DNA of 45,569 bases, taken from the NCBI GenBank assembly GCA_015056315.1, contig SVGN01000020.1, positions 1 to 45,569 of the forward strand. Direction: 5' to 3'. The notes under the pieces were generated by a model that saw only the letters and a program-made list of their open reading frames with translations, did no database searches and was not told the DNA's origin. Numbering within the stretch: position 1 is the stretch's first letter; each line of letters begins with the position of its first letter. The DNA is from Clostridiales bacterium (lineage in GTDB: Bacteria > Bacillota > Clostridia > Christensenellales > Aristaeellaceae). Shown one piece after another: positions 39,975 to 45,569 of this stretch. Made by a program: the position numbers and the translations under genes.

Positions 39975-40760
39975 TCATTTCGCAAGGCGCTTGAGTACGG
40001 CCAGTTGTGCATTGCCCTCCGTGAGGGGGCTGCGGCTCTCCAGCAACCATCGCTCGCCCTCGGCGAGTCGCACGATGGCGGGCTTTACGCTGCCGTCTGC
40101 ACAGGTGATGAGGCAGCGGCAAGCCCCATTGGGCATACGTTGCTTGCGCTCTGCATCCGTTGCGAAGAAAAAGCCTTCTTCGCAGGCAGCAACACTGCCG
40201 CTGTAGCTGTAGGGGCGGCCCAGCAGCCTGGCAGCCTTTGCGGCATCCCCTGCTGCCAATGCCTCACGAATTTTGCTGGAGCTTACCTCTTCCCCATCCA
40301 GCGTTACCTGCGGGATAATCTGGGTACGGAAGCCCAGCGCATCGCCCAGAGCAGCGAGAAAAGCGGAGTTACCGGCGCCGCCCTTGCCAAAGGTATGGTT
40401 GTAGCCGCAGACCACATCGGTGGGATGAAAGCGCCGCACAAGCTCGCCTACATAGTTTTCCGGCGGCATCCGGCGCATCTCTTCGGTAAAGGGAGAGGCA
40501 AGAAGCAGATCCACACCGGCAGCCTCCAGCAGTTTGGAGCGCTCATCGAAAGTGGTCAGCGCCGGAGGGCAACGGTCGGGAGCGATCATCTCCAGCGGGT
40601 GGCCGGTAAAGGTGCAGACCACCAGCGGAGCCTTGCTGCGGTCTGCCAGCACCCTGGCCCGCTTCAAAAGCACTTGATGGCCGATATGCACCCCATCGAA
40701 CATGCCAAGGGCCAATACTGCTTTTTCGGTACAGGCTTTACCATCGGTTACGATCCGCAT
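39975..40760 (-). CDS. ribF: RibF-like FMN adenylyltransferase without a recognisable flavokinase domain
   Basis: A 261-residue protein. The N-terminal adenylyltransferase domain is complete: VLALGMFDGVHIGHQVLL, DVVCGYNHTFGKGGAGN and the VSSSKIREAL motif, which makes FAD from FMN and ATP. Full RibF (about 310 residues) continues with a riboflavin kinase barrel carrying a GRxLGFPTAN motif. Here only about 80 residues follow LLGRPYSYSGSV, and that motif is missing, so riboflavin kinase activity is doubtful. The start at 40760 follows GAGGAGGAGCTGCGT; the frame runs 12 codons further. It sits in the usual truB-ribF-rpsO order. Confidence 0.87.
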   Translation of the reverse strand: MRIVTDGKACTEKAVLALGMFDGVHIGHQVLLKRARVLADRSKAPLVVCTFTGHPLEMIAPDRCPPALTTFDERSKLLEAAGVDLLLASPFTEEMRRMPPENYVGELVRRFHPTDVVCGYNHTFGKGGAGNSAFLAALGDALGFRTQIIPQVTLDGEEVSSSKIREALAAGDAAKAARLLGRPYSYSGSVAACEEGFFFATDAERKQRMPNGACRCLITCADGSVKPAIVRLAEGERWLLESRSPLTEGNAQLAVLKRLAK

Positions 40761-40792
40761 ACGCAGCTCCTCCTCTCTGTAAGGCGCAGGGA

Positions 40793-41710
40793 TCAATCCC
40801 CGAGCCAGGTTCGTACTTTTACAAGCTCTCCGTGCCGCTCTACGATGGCCTGAATACGCCCATCCAGACGGATGCAGGCAGGTTTGCCATCCACGGCAGC
40901 GGTTCCGTGAAGCGCACCGAAGCGGCTCCAGAGCAGCTTACCGCCGTTGCGCAAGGGTTTTTCCAGCCCTCCGGGCAGGTCGCATACGGGTAGATGGGCA
41001 AGAGCAGTCTCCGGCGGCAGCAGCTTGTCCTTCAAAGTACCGTTTTCTTTGGCGGCCTGCATTTCTTCGATGGTAAGGGCTGTGCCAAGGGTAAACACGC
41101 CGCTCTGGGTGCGCAAAAGAAAGCGCATATGCGCCGGGCAGCCAACAGCCGTACCGATATCCCGGCACAGGGTGCGCACATAAAAGCCTTTGGAGCAGCG
41201 CACGGCCACGATCGCACCATGGTTTTCGGTCATGGCATTGAGGGCAAGGCTGTGCACCGTTACCTGCCGCTCCGGGATCTCCACCGTCTGTCCCTTCCGG
41301 GCCAGCTGATAGAGGCACTGGCCATCCCGCTTCAGAGCGCTGAACATGGGCGGCGTTTGCATCTGCTCGCCTTCGAAGCGCTTCAGCGTTTGCCGGAGAG
41401 TTGCTTCATCCGGGTAGCTCTCCCCCGTCTCCAGCACCTGCCCCTGGGCATCCTGGGTATCGGTGGCAGCACCGAAGGCGATCTCGGCTACATAGGCCTT
41501 TTCCTTATCCTGCATATAGTCGAACAGCCGGGCCGCCTTACCCACCATCAGGGGCAATACACCTGCCGCTTCGGGATCCAGCGTGCCTGCATGGCCTACC
41601 TTTTCCCCATCCAGCAAACGGCGAACCAAACCAACGACAGCCGCCGAGGACATCCCCGGCGGCTTGAGTACATTCAAAAAGCCACAGAGCGGCTTTTGTT
41701 CCATCATCAT
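40793..41710 (-). CDS. truB: tRNA pseudouridine(55) synthase TruB
   Basis: A 305-residue TruB making pseudouridine 55 in the T-loop of tRNAs. The catalytic aspartate is in VGHAGTLDPEAAGVLPL; other blocks are LNVLKPPGMSS at the start and CSKGFYVRTLCRDIG. A C-terminal PUA-like extension is present. The ATG overlaps the nrnA stop by 4 bp (ATGA). Three ATG codons occur in a row at 41710, 41707 and 41704; I use the first. Confidence 0.95.
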   Translation of the reverse strand: MMMEQKPLCGFLNVLKPPGMSSAAVVGLVRRLLDGEKVGHAGTLDPEAAGVLPLMVGKAARLFDYMQDKEKAYVAEIAFGAATDTQDAQGQVLETGESYPDEATLRQTLKRFEGEQMQTPPMFSALKRDGQCLYQLARKGQTVEIPERQVTVHSLALNAMTENHGAIVAVRCSKGFYVRTLCRDIGTAVGCPAHMRFLLRTQSGVFTLGTALTIEEMQAAKENGTLKDKLLPPETALAHLPVCDLPGGLEKPLRNGGKLLWSRFGALHGTAAVDGKPACIRLDGRIQAIVERHGELVKVRTWLGD

Positions 41711-42702
41711 GCTCTCTGTCCTTCCAAGGCAGCGGCAAGCGCTTCCTCCATTTTGGCGATGGCTTCATCGATGGGCAGATCCATGCTGCAGCCCGAGGCC
41801 TGCCGATGCCCACCGCCGCCAAAGGCAGCAGCCACCTCATCGATCCGGTAGGGAGCGATGGAGCGAAGGCTGAACTTGATGCCGCCACCCGGCTTCTCGT
41901 GAGCATAGTAGGCCATCTTCACGTTTTCCAGATCGATGGCATAATCGATCACGCCATCCACATGGTGCGGATCGGCACCGATGCGCTCCATCTGCGCCAT
42001 GGTGGTCTTGAGACCGGCGATCTCACCACCGGCGGTAATGCGCAGGCTGGGCAGGGTCTCTGCCAGCATTCGTACAAAAATGGTGGGCTTGGTGCGGAAC
42101 AACCTGCGGCTGTACTCCGAAAGCTCCAGCCCCGCATCCATCAGGCCTTCCATAATGGCAAAGCATTCGGCGTTCACGCTGTCGTAAATGAAGTTGCCCG
42201 TATCGGTGGAAAGCCCGGTGTACAGGCAAAGCGCCGCATCCTTGCCGATGGGCTGCTCCAGCGCACGGTAGAGGCGATAGATGAGCACAGCGGCGGCGGG
42301 GGCACGACCGTCGATCCAGTTGATCTCGCCAAAGCCGTCGTTGGTGGCATGGTGATCGATCACTGCATGGGCGCCGGCACTCTTATACAGCTCGGTGCAG
42401 GTGCCCATCCGCTCCTCGCAGCTCACGTCCACAGCGATGGCCAGAGCGTTTTTGGGGCACTGTACCTGTTCGGGGGCGGCGAAGCGCTCCCAGCCGGGCA
42501 GGAACTGCAGCTGATGGGGCACGGTGCCATCCAGCACCAGGCGGGTCTCCTTGCCCATCTGCTCAAGCAGAAGAGCAAGCGCCAGCGTGCTGCCCAAAGC
42601 ATCGCCATCGGGGGAAATATGAGCAAACAGCAAGATGCAGTCCGCCGCATTCACGGCAGACTGCAACGCCTGTATGGTGTTGTTATTCGTCATCGTCTTC
42701 AT
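41707..42702 (-). CDS. nrnA: NrnA, DHH-family oligoribonuclease / pAp phosphatase
   Basis: A 331-residue DHH/DHHA1 protein. The metal motifs are AHISPDGDALGS, AVDVS, VIDHHATN (DHH) and TGLSTDTGNF; the DHHA1 C-terminus has GGGGHRQASGC. NrnA removes nucleotides from short RNA oligonucleotides (nanoRNA) and converts pAp to AMP. It overlaps rbfA by 20 bases, with its start inside the acidic tail of rbfA, and lies in the usual infB-rbfA-nrnA-truB block. GGAGGATG is 12 nt before the ATG. Confidence 0.94.
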   Translation of the reverse strand: MKTMTNNNTIQALQSAVNAADCILLFAHISPDGDALGSTLALALLLEQMGKETRLVLDGTVPHQLQFLPGWERFAAPEQVQCPKNALAIAVDVSCEERMGTCTELYKSAGAHAVIDHHATNDGFGEINWIDGRAPAAAVLIYRLYRALEQPIGKDAALCLYTGLSTDTGNFIYDSVNAECFAIMEGLMDAGLELSEYSRRLFRTKPTIFVRMLAETLPSLRITAGGEIAGLKTTMAQMERIGADPHHVDGVIDYAIDLENVKMAYYAHEKPGGGIKFSLRSIAPYRIDEVAAAFGGGGHRQASGCSMDLPIDEAIAKMEEALAAALEGQRA

Positions 42703-43057
42703 TGGTTACATCATCCTCCGGTTGCACCTGCTTGAGCATCGATGCGATATGGATACCATAGGCGATATTCTGATCCGCTTCGAAGATCAGCTCCGGTGCA
42801 TAGCGGATGATCATGCTCCGGCCCAGCTCCCGGCGGATGTAGCCGGAAGCCTTGCGGAGCGCCGCCAGCATAGGCTCGCGGTTATCATCTTCCAAAACAC
42901 TGACGTAGATCTTCGCGAAGCGGAGATCACGGGTCACATCGGCGTGGGTAACACTGAACGTGCCGCGCACGCGGGGGTCGGAAAGATCCTCACGGATGAT
43001 CCGATCCACCTCGCGGCGCACCTGTTCGCTGATGCGATCAATACGTTGATAGCTCAT
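42683..43057 (-). CDS. rbfA: 30S ribosome-binding factor RbfA
   Basis: A 124-residue KH-fold protein that helps mature the 5' end of 16S rRNA in the 30S subunit, especially in the cold. It has RISEQVRREVDRIIREDLSDPRV, VTHADVTRDLRFAKIYVSVL and LRKASGYIRRELGRSMIIRYAPELIFEAD. The start at 43057 is the family start; it shares one base with the infB stop (TAATG). The tail is acidic (EDDVTNEDDDE). Confidence 0.95.
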   Translation of the reverse strand: MSYQRIDRISEQVRREVDRIIREDLSDPRVRGTFSVTHADVTRDLRFAKIYVSVLEDDNREPMLAALRKASGYIRRELGRSMIIRYAPELIFEADQNIAYGIHIASMLKQVQPEDDVTNEDDDE

Positions 43058-45569
43058 TAGCGTTCGATTTCCTCCATGATGAAGCATTCAATGATATCGC
43101 CTTCCTTGATATCGTTGAAGCTGTCGAAGCTGACGCCGCACTCGTAGCCGGTGGCCACTTCCTTGGCATCGTCCTTGAAGCGCTTGAGGCTGCTCAGTTT
43201 GCCCTCGAAGACAACGATGTTGTCGCGCAGCAGGCGTACCTGAGCGTTGCGCTGCAGCTTACCATCCTGCACATAGCAACCGGCAACGGTACCCGCACCG
43301 GTGATGCGGAAGGTGTTGCGCACCTCGGCATGGCCCAGCAGAACTTCCTTGTATTCGGGAGCCAGCAGGCCCTTCATGGCCTTCTCGATATCCTCGATGG
43401 CCTGGTAGATAACGCGGTAGAGGCGGATGTCCACGCCATCGTGCTCAGCGGTCTCGCGGGCGGTGTTATCGGGACGGATGTTGAAGCCGATGATGATGGC
43501 ATCGAAGGCAGAAGCCAGGTTTACGTCGTCCTTGGTAACGGCACCGACGGCGCTGTGCAGCACGCGCACACGCACCTCGTCGTTGGAGAGCTTCTCCAGA
43601 GCCTGCTTCACGGCCTCCACGCTGCCCTGTACGTCGGCCTTGACGATCAGGTTCAGGGTGGTCATCTTGTTCTGATCCATGCGGCTGAACAGGTTATCCA
43701 GAGACACCTTGCTGGAGGAAGCCACACGGGCGGCTTTGAGCTTGTTGCGGCGCTCCTCGACTACCTGACGGCCCAGACGATCGTCTTCCACAGCCATCAT
43801 ATCGTCGCCTGCGCTGGGAACATCGGTGAAACCGGCGATCTCAACAGGCATGGAGGGGCCTGCTTCCTTTACGCGCTCGCCCTTGTCGTTGACCATGGCA
43901 CGAACGCGGCCCGCAGCCAGACCGGCAACAATGTTGTCGCCCACGTGGAGGGTACCGTTCTGGAGCAGCACGGTGGCAACGGGGCCACGGGCCTTATCCA
44001 GCTTGGCTTCCACAATGATACCCTTGGCCATACGGTTGGGGTTGGCGCGCAGCTGGCACATATCGGCCTGCAGAAGGATCATCTCCAGCAGGTTGTCGAT
44101 ACCCATACCGGTGTGAGCGCTGACGGGGCACATAATGGTGTCGCCGCCCCACTCTTCGGGCACCAGCTCGTGAGCGGTCAGATCCTGCTTGATGCGCTCG
44201 GGGTTGGCGCTGTCCTTATCCATCTTGTTGATGGCAACGATGATCGGCACCTCGGCAGCCTTAGCATGGTTGATGGCCTCAACGGTCTGGGGCATAACGC
44301 CGTCGTCGGCGGCCACCACCAGCACGGCGATGTCGGTAGACTGGGCACCGCGCTTACGCATAGCGGTAAAGGCCTCGTGGCCGGGGGTATCCAGGAAGGT
44401 GATGATCTGATCGTTGACGGTAACGGTGTAAGCACCGATGTGCTGGGTAATGCCGCCGGCCTCGCCCTGGGTAACATGGGCGTGGCGGATGTAGTCCAGC
44501 AGGGAGGTCTTACCGTGGTCAACGTGACCCATGATGGTGACCACCGGGGGACGGGGCTGGAGATCCTCTTCGGCATCTTCGAAGTCGGTCTCGGCCAGGT
44601 TGTCTTCGGCGGTCTTATCCAGCTTCAGCTCCAAGGTAACGCCGAAATCGCTGCAGACCAGAGAAGCGGTGTCGTAATCCAGCTCGCTGTTGATGTTGGC
44701 CATCACGCCCAGCATGAGCAGCTTCTTGAGAATCTCACCGGCGGGCTTACCGATGCGCTCGGTAAGATCCTTAACGGTGATGGTCTCAGCCGTCATGGTG
44801 GCTTCGGTGATAACGATGGGAGCCATCAGCTGCTGTGCACTGGGCTTCTTGGTGGCACGGGCACGGCGGCCACCGCGGATCACCTCGTCGTCCATACCGC
44901 CGTTGTAGTTCTCGCGGGCCAGCTGCTTGCGGTTCTTGGCAACGCGCTCCGGGTCATGCTGGCGCACGTAGTTCTTCTTGTTGGGATCGTAGTTGCTCAC
45001 GCGCTCCTTTTCCATAGCGGGAGCCAGATCCACGGGCTTGGAGCGGCCACCCATGGGAGGACGGCCTGCGCCACCGGCGGGGCGGCCAAAGTTGCCGCCA
45101 GCAGGACGGGCACCGCCCTGAGGAGCCGTACCGTTGGCAGGACGGCCATAGGGCCCCTGGGGATTGGCGGGGCGGCCATAGGGGCCCTGCTGCTGACCCT
45201 GGGGGTTAGCGGGACGGCCATAGGGGCCCTGCGGATTGGCGGGGCGGCCATACGGGCCCTGGGGATTGGCGGGACGACCGTAGGGGCCCTGCGGATTGGC
45301 GGGGCGGCCATAGGGGCCCTGCTGCTGGCCCTGGGGATTGGCGGGGCGGCCGTAGGGGCCCTGCGGGTTGGCGGGACGGCCATAGGGGCCCTGCTGGCCC
45401 TGGGGATTGGCGGGGCGGCCATAGGGGCCCTGCGCATTGGCGGGGCGGCCATAGGGACCCTGCGCATTGGCAGGACGGGCGTTCCCGGCGGCAGGGCGGG
45501 CGGGCTGAGCATTGGCAGCCGGACGGGCAGCCTGAGCGGGCTGCTGGGCAGGCTTCGCTTCAGCTTTGG
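43057..45569 (-). CDS. infB: Translation initiation factor IF-2, 5' end outside the window
   Basis: The frame is open to the right edge (837 codons visible), so the ATG at 45054 is internal. IF2 brings fMet-tRNA to the 30S subunit. The IF2_N region ([24 protein letters not shown]) is followed by the GTPase domain: GHVDHGKT (G1), GITQHIGAY (G2), DTPGHEAFT (G3), NKMDK (G4), SAHTGMGI (G5), then the C1/C2 domains. Ahead of IF2_N, about 110 residues are built from a [10 protein letters not shown] decapeptide repeat. The gene is first in the visible operon; nusA and ylxR would be upstream. rbfA overlaps its stop by one base. Confidence 0.95.
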   Translation of the reverse strand, partial: KAEAKPAQQPAQAARPAANAQPARPAAGNARPANAQGPYGRPANAQGPYGRPANPQGQQGPYGRPANPQGPYGRPANPQGQQQGPYGRPANPQGPYGRPANPQGPYGRPANPQGPYGRPANPQGQQQGPYGRPANPQGPYGRPANGTAPQGGARPAGGNFGRPAGGAGRPPMGGRSKPVDLAPAMEKERVSNYDPNKKNYVRQHDPERVAKNRKQLARENYNGGMDDEVIRGGRRARATKKPSAQQLMAPIVITEATMTAETITVKDLTERIGKPAGEILKKLLMLGVMANINSELDYDTASLVCSDFGVTLELKLDKTAEDNLAETDFEDAEEDLQPRPPVVTIMGHVDHGKTSLLDYIRHAHVTQGEAGGITQHIGAYTVTVNDQIITFLDTPGHEAFTAMRKRGAQSTDIAVLVVAADDGVMPQTVEAINHAKAAEVPIIVAINKMDKDSANPERIKQDLTAHELVPEEWGGDTIMCPVSAHTGMGIDNLLEMILLQADMCQLRANPNRMAKGIIVEAKLDKARGPVATVLLQNGTLHVGDNIVAGLAAGRVRAMVNDKGERVKEAGPSMPVEIAGFTDVPSAGDDMMAVEDDRLGRQVVEERRNKLKAARVASSSKVSLDNLFSRMDQNKMTTLNLIVKADVQGSVEAVKQALEKLSNDEVRVRVLHSAVGAVTKDDVNLASAFDAIIIGFNIRPDNTARETAEHDGVDIRLYRVIYQAIEDIEKAMKGLLAPEYKEVLLGHAEVRNTFRITGAGTVAGCYVQDGKLQRNAQVRLLRDNIVVFEGKLSSLKRFKDDAKEVATGYECGVSFDSFNDIKEGDIIECFIMEEIER
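45133..45460 (-). repeat. Decapeptide-coding repeat in the N-terminus of IF2
   Basis: Ten copies of a 30-bp unit coding GPYGRPAN(P/A)Q, broken after the second, fourth and eighth units by GQQ or GQQQ. It keeps the reading frame and is rich in Gly, Pro, Asn and Gln, with synonymous changes at third positions. It is protein-coding, not a CRISPR array. Confidence 0.85.

Noticed and set aside
45133-45460. Short repeats resembling a CRISPR array at the right edge
   Set aside because: The 30-bp units are contiguous and in the infB frame; there are no spacers and no cas genes.

Overview
The window is a gene-dense chromosomal segment of an endospore-forming member of the Clostridia (Firmicutes) with a moderately high GC content. 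The evidence is spoIVA, a CIRCE element, Rex, BlaI/M56 regulation, an IspH-ribosomal protein S1 fusion, strong AAGGAGG ribosome-binding sites and consensus sigma-A promoters. I cannot name a species. Secreted proteins with Pro/Thr/Glu-rich 'PTPEP' linkers recur. I see no phage, transposon, integrase, CRISPR array, tRNA or rRNA. Most genes lie on the minus strand; only yebC, a YlbF-like gene, mltG, a U32 gene, a small lipoprotein gene and uppP are on plus.

Layout from left to right. 1-2,920: the end of yebC faces an envelope operon read leftward (LCP-family protein, DUF218 protein, zinc-PLC-like protein). 3,052-8,260: htpG behind a sigma-A promoter and a perfect CIRCE, preceded by a blaI-type repressor and an M56 sensor protease gene with tandem operators. 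8,363-13,326: a lipoprotein gene, then the operon DUF2232-rplI-dnaB-yhaM. 13,323-17,185: an AI-2E-type transporter, a secreted phosphodiester glycosidase and spoIVA. 17,267-20,114 (plus): a YlbF-like gene, mltG and a U32 tRNA-hydroxylation-type gene. 20,246-27,167: a repeat-rich secreted protein, pyrophosphatase, small lipoprotein, pckA, a cysteine-rich protein, a secreted metallo-beta-lactamase-fold protein and uppP. 27,171-35,702: a VanW-like protein and rex, the ispH-rpsA fusion, the cmk-plsC fusion preceded by a long structured leader, nadR, and a SpoIID-like lipoprotein. 35,810-45,569: the translation/RNA operon infB-rbfA-nrnA-truB-ribF-rpsO-pnp followed by an M16 peptidase; infB runs off the right edge.

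The genes are mainly housekeeping: translation initiation and ribosome maturation, RNA decay, replication, cofactor and isoprenoid supply, cell-envelope assembly (UppP, MltG, LCP, VanW, SpoIID-like, PlsC) and sporulation. The observations most worth following are regulatory or architectural: a roughly 230-nt structured RNA between a perfect promoter and a terminator ahead of cmk-plsC; an internal Shine-Dalgarno and ATG inside the ispH-rpsA fusion; tandem operators at blaI; CIRCE control of htpG; a Rex-like operator on the rex promoter; a RibF that lacks the flavokinase signature; and a decapeptide repeat in the IF2 N-terminus. I did not find a clearly new multi-gene defence or biosynthetic system.
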